The notes beneath the pieces were generated by a model. That model ran no database searches. It worked only from the letters and a program-made list of their open reading frames with translations, and was not told where the DNA came from. A stretch of 64,000 nt of DNA from JALZKA01 sp963786495 (GTDB taxonomy: Bacteria; Actinomycetota; Thermoleophilia; Solirubrobacterales; 70-9): the NCBI GenBank assembly GCA_963786495.1, contig CAWAZL010000002.1, forward strand, positions 1,364,001 to 1,428,000, written 5' to 3'. The translations under genes and the position numbers were made by a program. This document shows, in pieces, positions 16,926 through 25,052 of the stretch; the stretch's first letter is position 1, and every line of letters starts with the position of its first letter.

Positions 16926-17552
16926 CTAGGGAGTAGCTGAGTACGACTCCCACAGGTAGAGGCTCGCGAGGGTGCGATGCGGGCGCCATGGTGCCGCGAT
17001 CCGTTCCATCTCTTCCGGCGAGGGCGGCTCGTCCAGGCCGTACGCGGCGGCGACGGCATTCCGGACGCCCAGGTCGCCCACTGGCAGCACGTCGGGCCGC
17101 TCCAGATGGAAGATCATGAACATGTGCGCGGTCCACACGCCGAGGCCGCGAACGGCAGTGAGCTCCGCGACGATCTCGTCGTCGGTCATGTCGTCCAGCC
17201 GGTCCAGCTCCAGCTCGCCGCTCTCGACCTTCAGCGCCAGGTCCTTCATGTACTCAACCTTCCGCCCGGAAAGGCCGGCGCTCCGCAGATCCGTTTCGTC
17301 GGCGTCGAGCAACTGTTGCGCCGTCGGCATCGTTCCGCCGAACAGAGCGAGCACCCTGTCGAAGATCGTGGCTGCCGCCTTGACCGAGAGTTGCTGGCCG
17401 ACGATCGCGCGCAGGAGCGTGCCATAGGAATCGCCCTTCGGGCGCCCACGCCGGCGCCTTTCGATCGACATCGCCCCGATATCGGCGATCAGGCCGGCCA
17501 TCACCTTGTCGCTTGAAGCCAGGTGCGTCATCGGTGTCGTCACGCCGGTCAT
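16926..17552 (-). CDS. DNA-3-methyladenine glycosylase (HhH-GPD family, AlkA-like)
   Basis: Base-excision repair enzyme removing alkylated purines. 208 residues. The helix-hairpin-helix LTAVRGLGVWTAHMF and the catalytic aspartate in PVGDLGVRNAV are intact, and LRAIVGQQLSVKAA is the usual N-terminal family block. It lacks the AlkA N-terminal beta domain and the four-cysteine Fe-S cluster of endonuclease III, so it is the short alkylpurine type. It is the fourth gene in the minus-strand run, 42 bp after the DUF2510 gene. Confidence 0.9.
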   Translation of the reverse strand: MTGVTTPMTHLASSDKVMAGLIADIGAMSIERRRRGRPKGDSYGTLLRAIVGQQLSVKAAATIFDRVLALFGGTMPTAQQLLDADETDLRSAGLSGRKVEYMKDLALKVESGELELDRLDDMTDDEIVAELTAVRGLGVWTAHMFMIFHLERPDVLPVGDLGVRNAVAAAYGLDEPPSPEEMERIAAPWRPHRTLASLYLWESYSATP

Positions 17553-17594
17553 GGCGAGGACTCGTTGACCGGTGCCGGCACCGGACTATTTCCG

Positions 17595-18297
17595 TCAGCG
17601 GTCGATTTCGCCGTCGGGCGAGGTCGGCGCAGGCGTCTCTGGAGCGCTTGGAATGGAGCCGTCTTCGAGCTCGGGCGTCTGTGGGACGAAGCCGTCCGGG
17701 ACGTCGTCGGAGCTCGATCCGCCGTTCAAAAGGCCGAGGCCGATCAGCGCCAGGACGGCCGTGACAAGCGCCGCGGCGACGAATTTCGCCCAGTCGGGCG
17801 CAAGCGAGAAAGAGATCAGCGCATTGTCGAAAAAGTTGAGCTCGGGCCCGTCGTCAACAACAGCAACCTCCGGCTCCGCCGCGGGAAGCGGCACCAGGAC
17901 GTGCTCGGTCCACGCGGTGCCGTCCCACCACCGCGGCGGATTACCGAAGATGTCGCCGTACCAGCCCGGAGGGGGAGGCGTGGGCGTGATCGGGGGCGCC
18001 TGTGAGGCAGGCGGCTGGGGCGCCGGCTGATGCTGAGGCTTTGGCGACGGTGCTGGCTCTGCGACCGGCGGCGGCGCGACCGACTCAGAGGTGTCGAAGG
18101 GCTCGTCGACCTGCCCGGGGGCGGCGAAGCTTCTGACCGAGAAGCGGCGCGGTGGGAGGAGGGGGCGGGGCGGCAGGCGCCGGCGGGATCGCCGGATGCT
18201 CGCCGGGTGCGGCGGCAGGCGGATCGATCGACGCCGGCGCGCGCTCGGGGGGTGCGGCGCCGTTCCCCGGGTGCCCGTTGCCGGTCTCAGCGACCAT
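17595..18297 (-). CDS. DUF2510 domain membrane protein (one frameshift)
   Basis: Actinobacterial envelope-associated protein of unknown role. It starts at ATG 18297 (MVAETGNGHPGNGAAPP), overlapping the enoyl-CoA hydratase stop by 11 bp, and has a long proline/alanine-rich region, a DUF2510 motif (GWYGDIFGNPPRWWDGTAW) and one membrane helix (VAAALVTAVLALIGLGLL) before an acidic tail. The frame breaks near 18131: removing one T of GCTTCTG joins LLGQ to SFAAPGQVDEPF. The other frame open upstream to 18365 is not the true N-terminus. Low-complexity sequence hides any further motif. Confidence 0.7.
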
Positions 18298-19096
18298 GCC
18301 ACACTGGCTTTCGCTTCTCGGCGAATGCGGTCACACCCTCGCGGAAGTCCTCGGACGCAAAGCACGACTCCCGAAGCTCCACCAGCTCGCGCTCGACGGC
18401 GTCGGAGAGGCGGGCCCTTTGCGCCAGCATCTCGATCGCGTGCTTGTTGCCCTTCATCGAGAGCGGCGCGTTGCCTGCGATCTCGGCGGCCAAGGCAACG
18501 GAGGCATCCTCGATCTCGTCGTCACCTGCGAGCTCGTTCACGAGGCCGATTCGGAGCGCCTTGTCGGCATCAACCACCCGCCCGGTAAGGAAGAGATCCC
18601 TCGTGGCGGCGATCCCGATCACGTCGATGAACCGCTCGAGGCCGGTGTGCCCGTAGATCAGACCGAGCTTCGCCGGCGGCATTCCAAGCTTTGCTCCCGC
18701 AGCGCAGACGCGTAGGTCACAGCGGACCGCGAGCTCGAGGCCGCCGCCCAGGCAGTGGCCGTTGATGGCCGCAAGGACTGGAAAGGGATGGGCGCTGACA
18801 GCGTCCATCGCGGCGGCGAACGGATGTGCGACGAGCGCTTCCGCGTCCCGCTCGAAGCTCTCGGCGGGGATCGAGCCGATGTCATATCCCGCCGAGAAGG
18901 CCTTGCCCGTTCCGGTGATGACGACGCAGCGGACGTCGATTCCGCGATCGAGCTCCGGAAGGACGCTTGCGAGGGCGTCCAGGACCTCGTGGTCCAGCGC
19001 GTTCCGCTTATCGGGATTGTTCAGCCGAAGACGACCGACAGCCTCGGCGGGAAAGTCCAGGACGAGTTTGCCGGAGGCATACTCCTCGGCATTCAT
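18287..19096 (-). CDS. enoyl-CoA hydratase/isomerase family protein (atypical active site)
   Basis: Crotonase-fold protein acting on an acyl-CoA, 269 residues. The CoA-binding and oxyanion segments are clear (FSAGYDIGSI; INGHCLGGGLELAVRCDL). The usual first catalytic glutamate is missing: the segment reads GMPPAKLGLIYGHTGL where hydratases have a PE-x3-G pattern. It is therefore more likely an isomerase, decarboxylase or other crotonase variant than a beta-oxidation hydratase. It follows the biotin-carrier gene by 6 bp, which hints at work on a product or substrate of a biotin carboxylase. Confidence 0.85.
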   Translation of the reverse strand: MNAEEYASGKLVLDFPAEAVGRLRLNNPDKRNALDHEVLDALASVLPELDRGIDVRCVVITGTGKAFSAGYDIGSIPAESFERDAEALVAHPFAAAMDAVSAHPFPVLAAINGHCLGGGLELAVRCDLRVCAAGAKLGMPPAKLGLIYGHTGLERFIDVIGIAATRDLFLTGRVVDADKALRIGLVNELAGDDEIEDASVALAAEIAGNAPLSMKGNKHAIEMLAQRARLSDAVERELVELRESCFASEDFREGVTAFAEKRKPVWHGR

Positions 19097-19102
19097 TCCC
19101 CC

Positions 19103-19315
19103 TCATTCGAGGACTACGAGCACATCCCCTTCTTGGACGGACTGACCTTCTTCGCAGCGGATTTCCGCAACCTTGCCGTCATCTTCGGATTCGACCGGCA
19201 TTTCCATCTTCATTGACTCCAGGATCACGACCGTGTCGCCGTCTCCGACGTCGTCGCCGACCGCCACCTCGATCTTCCAGACCGTTCCCGTGATGTGCGC
19301 CTCGATGTCCGCCAT
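19103..19315 (-). CDS. free-standing biotin/lipoyl carrier protein (TB7.3-like)
   Basis: 70-residue biotinyl domain with the ESMKMEMPV motif; K36 is the predicted biotinylation site. Stand-alone carriers of this size are known in actinobacteria (mycobacterial TB7.3 type). They may serve acyl-CoA carboxylases or compete for biotin ligase; which applies here is not visible. It heads the minus-strand run that contains biotin synthase, so carrier and cofactor synthesis may be partly coexpressed. No biotin carboxylase subunit is in the window. Confidence 0.93.
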   Translation of the reverse strand: MADIEAHITGTVWKIEVAVGDDVGDGDTVVILESMKMEMPVESEDDGKVAEIRCEEGQSVQEGDVLVVLE

Positions 19316-19396
19316 GACGTCCCTTCAGGAGTGTTCGACAACGATTCGGCGGGGACAATAGACACGGGCGCACCCGGAACGGCATAGCCTGACTGG

Positions 19397-20857
19397 ATGA
19401 TCCTCGCGATCGACCAGGGGACCACCGGCACGACGTGCCTCGTCTTCGACCGTGAGGGGAAGATCACGGGGCGCGCGTACTCGGAGTTCGAGCAGCACTT
19501 TCCACGGCCGGGGTGGGTCGAGCACGATCCCACCGAGATCTGGGACACGACACTTCGCGTCGCCACCGAAGCGCTGAGGGACGCGGGGACCGAGGGCTCG
19601 GCGCTCGACGCCATCGGCATCACAAACCAGCGGGAGACCGTGGTCGCCTGGGACCCGGACACCGGTGAGCCGGTCCACAACGCGCTGGTGTGGCAGGACC
19701 GCCGCACGGCGGCGCGTTGCGACGCGCTGCGCGAGGCGGGACATGAGGACCTGGTCCGCGAGCGCACCGGGCTAGTCCTCGACCCGTACTTCTCGGGGAC
19801 GAAGATCGAGTGGCTTCTCAAGAATGCCGACGGAGCCGGCGACGCCGTCTTCGGGACGATCGACTCGTGGCTCGTCTTCAAGTTGACGGGGCGCCACGCG
19901 ACCGAGATCTCGAATGCCTCCCGCACGCTGCTCTTCGACATCGGGAAGCGCGAATGGGACGCGGAGCTTTGCGAGCTCCTGGGAGTCGATCCGTCCAGGC
20001 TTCCCGAGGTTCTCCCCTCGGCCGGCGAGTTCGGCGTCACCTCCGAGCTGGGTGGCGAGGTGCCGGTCACGGGGATCGCGGGCGATCAGCAGGCCGCGCT
20101 CTTCGGTCAGGCCTGCCACGCGCCGGGAGATGCAAAGAACACCTACGGCACGGGCAGCTTCGTGCTCTTGAACGCCGGCACTGAGATGCCCGACCCGCGT
20201 GAGGGCCTCCTCACCACGATCGCCTGGGACGTCGGTGGGAAGACGACTTACGCGCTCGAGGCGGCGATCTTCGTCACCGGTGCCGCGGTCCAGTGGCTTC
20301 GCGACGGCCTCGGCGTCATCAACGAGGCGGCCGAGACGGAAGCGCTTGCCGGGTCGCTCGATTCGAACGACGGCGTCTACTTCGTCCCGGCGCTGACCGG
20401 GCTCGGCTCGCCTCATTGGGACCCGTATGCGCGCGGCACGATCGTCGGCCTCACGCGCGGGTCGGGGCGCGAGCACCTGGCCCGCGCCGCGCTGGAAGCG
20501 ATCGCCTACCAGACGGTCGACGCCGTCCGCGCACAGGAAGCCGCTTCGGGCGAGGCACTCACCGAGCTTCGCGCCGATGGCGGCGCGGCTGAGAACGGGT
20601 GGCTGATGCAGTTTCAGGCGGACATCCTTGGCGTGCCGGTCGTGGTGCCGGAGATCGCCGAGACGACCGCGCTGGGTGCGGCTTACCTGGCCGGGATCGG
20701 CGCCGAGGTCTGGGACCCCGACGAGGTCGCCGAGCGCTGGCGAGAGGCCGAGCGCTTCGAGCCTGCGATGTCGGAAGATCAGCGCGAGATGCTCACGGGC
20801 GAGTGGCACCGGGCGGTCGAGCGCTCCCGCGGCTGGGCGTCCTCCGAGGCCGAGTAA
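19397..20857 (+). CDS. glpK: glycerol kinase
   Basis: Phosphorylates glycerol to sn-glycerol-3-phosphate in the cytoplasm. 486 residues of the FGGY family, with IDQGTTGTTCLVFD at the N-terminus, TNQRETVVAWD, FGTIDSWLVFKLTG, GIAGDQQAALFGQ and the C-terminal ATP-site segment RADGGAAENGWLMQFQAD. No ribosome site precedes ATG 19397, so the message may be leaderless. The next gene is a PlsC-type acyltransferase 31 bp downstream, which would use glycerol-3-phosphate derivatives, so the pair may feed phospholipid synthesis. No glpF or glpD is nearby. Confidence 0.95.
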   Translation: MILAIDQGTTGTTCLVFDREGKITGRAYSEFEQHFPRPGWVEHDPTEIWDTTLRVATEALRDAGTEGSALDAIGITNQRETVVAWDPDTGEPVHNALVWQDRRTAARCDALREAGHEDLVRERTGLVLDPYFSGTKIEWLLKNADGAGDAVFGTIDSWLVFKLTGRHATEISNASRTLLFDIGKREWDAELCELLGVDPSRLPEVLPSAGEFGVTSELGGEVPVTGIAGDQQAALFGQACHAPGDAKNTYGTGSFVLLNAGTEMPDPREGLLTTIAWDVGGKTTYALEAAIFVTGAAVQWLRDGLGVINEAAETEALAGSLDSNDGVYFVPALTGLGSPHWDPYARGTIVGLTRGSGREHLARAALEAIAYQTVDAVRAQEAASGEALTELRADGGAAENGWLMQFQADILGVPVVVPEIAETTALGAAYLAGIGAEVWDPDEVAERWREAERFEPAMSEDQREMLTGEWHRAVERSRGWASSEAE

Positions 20858-20888
20858 CCGATACGGCATGCGTGGGTAGCACCACTAC

Positions 20889-21665
20889 ATGGCCGACATG
20901 AAGCCACAGGTCTATAAGGACCCTCGCCCGGCCGAAACGTTCACCCGCTATCACGAGTGGGTGCGGACGCACCGGCCCGGCTGGATCTACGAGTTGGTTC
21001 GTCTTGTCGTCACGCCCTTGCTGTGGTTCGTCTATCGCGGTTGGGCCCTGGATGCGGAGAACGTGCCGAAGGACGGCGGGTTCATTCTGGCGCCGAACCA
21101 CTTCTCGAACCTCGACCATTTCTTCGCCGGGGTCTTCATCCGCCGGAAGATCCAGTTCATGGCGAAGTCGCAGCTCTACGGCAATCCGATCCTGAATTAC
21201 ATCTTCCGGGTCGGAGGCGTCTTCCCCGTGCGCCGGGGCCATCACGACGAGGAGGCGTTCATCACGGCCGCCGCTGTGCTCGAACGCGGAGGCTGCGTAG
21301 GCATGTACTGCGAGGGCGGGCGCTCGCGAACCGGCCGGCTGGGCGAGCCGAAAGCTGGCGTCGGGCGGCTCGCGCTGGAATCCGGCGTGCCTGTCGTGCC
21401 CCTCGCGATCCATGGCACCTCCGGCGCTCGGGCCTGGAAGCGTCTCCGTTTCCCGAAGGTGACGCTGCAATACGGCGAGCCGATCAGCTTCCCGCTCAAC
21501 GCGAATCCCACGCACGAAGAAGCGCTTGACGTCTCCCGCCAGGTCTTCGACCGCGTCAAGGCCATGTACGTGGTCCTGGAGGCCGAAGGCCGCAAGGGCG
21601 CGGCGGCCAGAATCAAGGCGGGTGAGTTTCGCGGGGCTGAAGCTCGGGAACACGCTTCTTTGTGA
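20889..21665 (+). CDS. 1-acyl-glycerol-3-phosphate acyltransferase family protein (PlsC-like)
   Basis: Membrane-associated acyltransferase of phospholipid synthesis, 258 residues. The HX4D catalytic motif is NHFSNLD, followed by VGGVFPVRRGH, the substrate motif CEGGRSRTGRLGEPKAG and a VPLAIHGT block. The order and spacing fit LPLAT/PlsC enzymes. Directly downstream of glpK, and its TGA overlaps the GTG of the next small membrane protein (GTGA), so the three genes form one operon. Confidence 0.9.
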   Translation: MADMKPQVYKDPRPAETFTRYHEWVRTHRPGWIYELVRLVVTPLLWFVYRGWALDAENVPKDGGFILAPNHFSNLDHFFAGVFIRRKIQFMAKSQLYGNPILNYIFRVGGVFPVRRGHHDEEAFITAAAVLERGGCVGMYCEGGRSRTGRLGEPKAGVGRLALESGVPVVPLAIHGTSGARAWKRLRFPKVTLQYGEPISFPLNANPTHEEALDVSRQVFDRVKAMYVVLEAEGRKGAAARIKAGEFRGAEAREHASL

Positions 21666-22012
21666 GCACGTCAGTCATCGTCATCTTTGTCATCGCGATT
21701 CTGATCGTCGCGTTCTTGGCTTACCGCGCTTCCTCCGAAAAGCAGGAGGAGGAGCGCCGGCGCAAGCGCCGCGATGCGCGTGACCATCGCCAAGAAGCAG
21801 AAGCGGGCGCCGGCCGGGCTCGCGAGCTCGGCGAGGCCTCCGACCATCACCAGCGCGAGGCGCGGCGCCACAAGCAACTTGCCGAGGAGCATGGACAAAA
21901 GGCCGAGGAGCACGCCCGCGAGGCGACCAAGGCTGAGGGCGGCAAGCGCCGCGCCGGCCAGGCAGCCGGCCGCCACGACGAGCGCGCCGCGGAGCTCGAA
22001 GAGAAGCTCTAG
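21662..22012 (+). CDS. small membrane-anchored coiled-coil protein
   Basis: 116 residues, starting at GTG 21662. An N-terminal membrane helix (VIVIFVIAILIVAFLAY) is followed by about 90 highly charged, alanine-, glutamate- and histidine-rich residues, predicted as a long helix (HHQREARRHKQLAEEHGQKA). No known domain is recognised. Translationally coupled to the PlsC gene, suggesting a role at the membrane. It ends exactly where the convergent metallo-hydrolase gene ends, with no spacer. Confidence 0.75.
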   Translation: MSTSVIVIFVIAILIVAFLAYRASSEKQEEERRRKRRDARDHRQEAEAGAGRARELGEASDHHQREARRHKQLAEEHGQKAEEHAREATKAEGGKRRAGQAAGRHDERAAELEEKL

Positions 22013-22942
22013 CTACTCGTAGCGGTCTTCGAGCGCGGCCCACGCCTCGGGGTCGTGCCCCGGGACGATCACGGCCTGGGGGTACTGCTGCTTGAAAAGT
22101 TTGAGCTCTTGCGCGGAGCGCCGCCACGTATGCGGGTCCTCAGGGCGAGGCGGTGGCGCCGCATCGTCGAGCTGGCCGAGGGTGTAGATCGCGTCGCCAG
22201 CGATGACCAGGTCGCGATCTTTGAGATGGCAGATCAGCGACATGTGGCCGTGCGTGTGGCCGGGCGTGAACGCGAGGCGGACGCTGCCGTCGCCGAAGAG
22301 ATCGAATGTGCGCCCGAAGGTCGAGTACGAGCCCACGTCCGGCCCGTCGAAGGAGACGGTGCGGTAGTCGAACGCGTAGTCGAAGTGCGATGGGTCGTAC
22401 CCGTGCATGAACGGCCGGGACGTTGTGGTCGCGGCTTCCCACTCCGGCTCGGAGAGGACGAAGCTGGCGTTTCCAAGCTCCGACATTGCAGATGTGTGGT
22501 CGAAGTGCATGTGCGTCATCACGACCGTCTTGATGTCCTTCGCGTCCAGACCCCTCGAACGCAGCTGCGCCGCGATGTCCTTGCCCGCTTCGAGGTTGGG
22601 CTGGGAGAACCGGGTGATGATCCGGCCGAGGTTCGCGGCAGGCTCCGCCGTCACAGACGGGTGGAGGCCGGTGTCGACCAGGAACGGCCCCGCCGATGGG
22701 TGGTGGATGAGGAACGAGGGCACTGGGATCGTCCACCAGCGCGATCGCGGCGTGCCGACCCCGAGCATCCGAAGCGTCGCAAAGCGGCCCGCGCTCTCGA
22801 GAAACGCCGGCGGAACTTGGAACCAACCCGTGTCCAGCGGCTCGACGGCAACGGTCGCTCCCGGCGTGCCGCCTTGCAGCGGGCCGGTCAACGGACGGGG
22901 CGTTGCCTTCACCTTCATCGCTGGCGGAGGGTAGATGGGCAA
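22013..22942 (-). CDS. metallo-beta-lactamase-fold hydrolase
   Basis: 309-residue hydrolase with the two-zinc site: HMHFDH (HxHxDH), the later GHTHGHMS histidine and AGDAIYT aspartate. The LVDTGLHPSV segment and overall pattern resemble the N-acyl-homoserine-lactonase (AttM/AiiB-like) group, but the family has many substrates, so lactonase activity is only a possibility. It overlaps the start of the divergent SDR gene by 8 bp, so the two genes share their 5' regions. Confidence 0.85.
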   Translation of the reverse strand: MPIYPPPAMKVKATPRPLTGPLQGGTPGATVAVEPLDTGWFQVPPAFLESAGRFATLRMLGVGTPRSRWWTIPVPSFLIHHPSAGPFLVDTGLHPSVTAEPAANLGRIITRFSQPNLEAGKDIAAQLRSRGLDAKDIKTVVMTHMHFDHTSAMSELGNASFVLSEPEWEAATTTSRPFMHGYDPSHFDYAFDYRTVSFDGPDVGSYSTFGRTFDLFGDGSVRLAFTPGHTHGHMSLICHLKDRDLVIAGDAIYTLGQLDDAAPPPRPEDPHTWRRSAQELKLFKQQYPQAVIVPGHDPEAWAALEDRYE

Positions 22943-23828
22943 AGCCCGCGCGGACTATGCTCGCGCCCGGATGGGCGAGGCCTCCCAAATCTTCCGTGAC
23001 GATCTGCTGGAAGGCCAGGTCTGCCTGGTCTCCGGTGCGGGCTCCGGCTTGGGACGCGCGAGCGCAATCGAGCTGGGCCGCCTTGGCGCCACCGTGATTG
23101 GCTGTGGGCGCCGTCCCGAGCCGATCGAAGAGACGGCCACGATGGTCTCGGAAGCCGGCGGGAAGGGCGAGGCGGAAGCCATGGACATCCGTGACGAGGA
23201 CGCCGTTGACGCGCTCGTTGACGGAGTCCTGGAGCGTCACGGGCGCCTCGATGTGCTGGTGAACAACGCTGGCGGGCAGTTCCTGAGCCCCGCCGAGGCG
23301 ATCACGCCCAAGGGCTTTCGCACGGTGATCGAGCTGAACGTCATGGGTACCTGGCTCATGACCCACGCCGCTGCGACCAAGGCGTTCATCCCGCAGGGGT
23401 CGGGGAAGGTCCTAAGCGTGACGCTCTCGCCGCACGCCGGGATGCCCGGCATGGTCCACTCGGGCGCTGCGCGCGCTGCGGTCGAGAACATGATGAAGAC
23501 GCTCTCGATCGAGTGGTCGCAGCACGGCATCACGCTCTGTGCGCTCGCGGCCGGGCAATTCAACACCGAGACGGTGCGGACGAAGTACCCCGCGGTCGTC
23601 AGCAAGAACATCGCCAAGACAATCCCGCTGGGGCGTATGGGCACCGAGGAGGAGTGGGCGTGGCTTGTCGCCTACCTCGCCTCGCCCGCGGGCGACTTCT
23701 ACTCGGGCGCGACGATCACGATGGATGGCGCCCGCGATAACTGGTTCGGCTCATGGCCGCCGGGGATGTACGGGAATGAGGAAGGCTCGGGCAGCGTGCC
23801 CGCAGAGGAGCGCAAGCCGAAGGACTAG
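22935..23828 (+). CDS. SDR-family oxidoreductase, PECR/dienoyl-CoA reductase-like
   Basis: NAD(P)-dependent short-chain dehydrogenase, 297 residues: cofactor motif GAGSGLGRA, NNAGG, and ITMDGARDNW near the end. The catalytic YxxxK is absent: the segment reads MVHSGAARAAVENMM, with Ser-Gly for the Tyr position and Arg for Lys. The HSGAARA pattern is what peroxisomal trans-2-enoyl-CoA reductase (PECR) relatives show, which suggests an enoyl- or dienoyl-CoA substrate. The start has GGAGGGTAG just upstream. It converges on the SGNH gene with a 4-bp overlap. Confidence 0.88.
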   Translation: MGKARADYARARMGEASQIFRDDLLEGQVCLVSGAGSGLGRASAIELGRLGATVIGCGRRPEPIEETATMVSEAGGKGEAEAMDIRDEDAVDALVDGVLERHGRLDVLVNNAGGQFLSPAEAITPKGFRTVIELNVMGTWLMTHAAATKAFIPQGSGKVLSVTLSPHAGMPGMVHSGAARAAVENMMKTLSIEWSQHGITLCALAAGQFNTETVRTKYPAVVSKNIAKTIPLGRMGTEEEWAWLVAYLASPAGDFYSGATITMDGARDNWFGSWPPGMYGNEEGSGSVPAEERKPKD

Positions 23829-24547
23829 CCGAGCTTGTTCGCCACGAGCTCGCCCAGGATGCGGTAGCCCTCGATCGACGGGTGGTCGCCGTCGTCGGTG
23901 TAGAGGGGCGCCATCGTGCCCGGCAGCTCGGTGGACTCCAGGGCGTCGTGGAAGTCCAGCAACGGAGCGCCGCGGCGCTTCGCGATCTCGGCGATCTGCT
24001 CGTTCAGGCGCTTGATCGGCTGATCCGAGGCGGGGTGGCCGTTGTTCCACGGCAGGAGGTTCGCGACCGCCGCATCCAGGCCGAGCTCCTCCGCCTCGGC
24101 CAGCATCCCGTCGATGTTGGCCGCGGCTGAGTCGATCGCGTCACGCATCCCCTGAGGGTCCGGGCCGAGAGCCTGCGCGAGATCGTTGATGCCGCCCTGG
24201 ACGATCACCAGGTCGGCGCCGTCGGTGCACTCGGGGAGCCTCTCCGCGATCTCATCGGTGCGCTCGCCGAACACGCCGCAGTTGACGAAGTCGAGGTCCT
24301 GGTTCGCCTCGGCCGCCCAGTACTCGTACTGGCTCTCGGGGTCGTCGCCGAAGCCGTTCGCCTCGCGCTGCTCGGGGTCCGGGTCGTACAGGGGATTGCC
24401 CGCGGTGATCGAGTCGCCGAGCGCGGCGACCTTCGTGCCGCGCTCCGCGCCCGCCGGAACTTCCGGCTCGGGATCGGGCGGTTCGCTCTCCCCGCCGCAG
24501 CCGCCGAGGAACAGGAGAACGACGAGAAAGAAGGCGAAGCGGGCCAC
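23825..24547 (-). CDS. SGNH/GDSL hydrolase lipoprotein
   Basis: Secreted, lipid-anchored esterase or lipase, 240 residues from GTG 24547. Signal peptide MARFAFFLVVLLFLGGC with the lipobox Cys near residue 17, then a proline/glutamate linker. Catalytic blocks are visible: block I ALGDSITAGNP (Ser), block III VQGGINDLAQAL (Asn) and block V DGDHPSIEGY (Asp-x-x-His). Three cysteines in the mature part suggest disulfides outside the cell. The natural ester is unknown. Confidence 0.88.
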   Translation of the reverse strand: MARFAFFLVVLLFLGGCGGESEPPDPEPEVPAGAERGTKVAALGDSITAGNPLYDPDPEQREANGFGDDPESQYEYWAAEANQDLDFVNCGVFGERTDEIAERLPECTDGADLVIVQGGINDLAQALGPDPQGMRDAIDSAAANIDGMLAEAEELGLDAAVANLLPWNNGHPASDQPIKRLNEQIAEIAKRRGAPLLDFHDALESTELPGTMAPLYTDDGDHPSIEGYRILGELVANKLG

Positions 24548-24581
24548 CGGCTCAATCTACGGGCCGGAGTGCCCATCGGAT

Positions 24582-25052
24582 CTAAAGGGCGTCGGCGCTC
24601 TGGATCCGCTCGCATTCGTCCTTGATGGCGAAATCTTCGCCCGGCCCGCCATGGCAGAGGTCGCCGCCGCCGTCGCCACCCGCGATGCCGTCGTCGCCCT
24701 CCTTGCCGAAGAGCTTGTCCTTGCCGCCCTCACCGGACATGAGGTCGTCGCCCGGGTCGCCATTCGCGACGTCGTCACCGGAGCCGCCGACGATGAGGTC
24801 TCCACCGGAACCGCCGCAGATGATGTCGTCACCACCGCGGCCGTCGACGACGTCGTTGCCGCCCCGGGCCGCGATCACGTCGGCGCCCTTGGTGCCCTTG
24901 AGGTTCTTGTCGCTGCCTTCCTTGCCGACGATGGTCGCCTGCTCGCCTTCGCACGTCTGCGCCGCCTGCTCGCCCTGGACAGGAGAGGTGACGAGGAGCG
25001 CGGCGAGGGCGAGCGTGGCGAACGCCACGACCGCTGCTTTCGCGGAACGCAT
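24582..25052 (-). CDS. secreted RTX-type calcium-binding repeat protein
   Basis: 156 residues. The signal peptide MRSAKAAVVAFATLALAALL is followed by a short Cys-containing segment and about nine nonapeptide repeats of the GGxGxDxUx kind (DVIAARGGNDVVDGRGGDD, LIVGGSGDDVANGDPGDDL) that form a calcium-filled beta roll. The end (DLCHGGPGED, DECERI) places cysteines that could cap the roll. No hydrolase domain is attached. Its ATG overlaps the stop of the upstream SDR gene by one base (TGATG), an odd partner for a secreted protein. Confidence 0.85.
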   Translation of the reverse strand: MRSAKAAVVAFATLALAALLVTSPVQGEQAAQTCEGEQATIVGKEGSDKNLKGTKGADVIAARGGNDVVDGRGGDDIICGGSGGDLIVGGSGDDVANGDPGDDLMSGEGGKDKLFGKEGDDGIAGGDGGGDLCHGGPGEDFAIKDECERIQSADAL

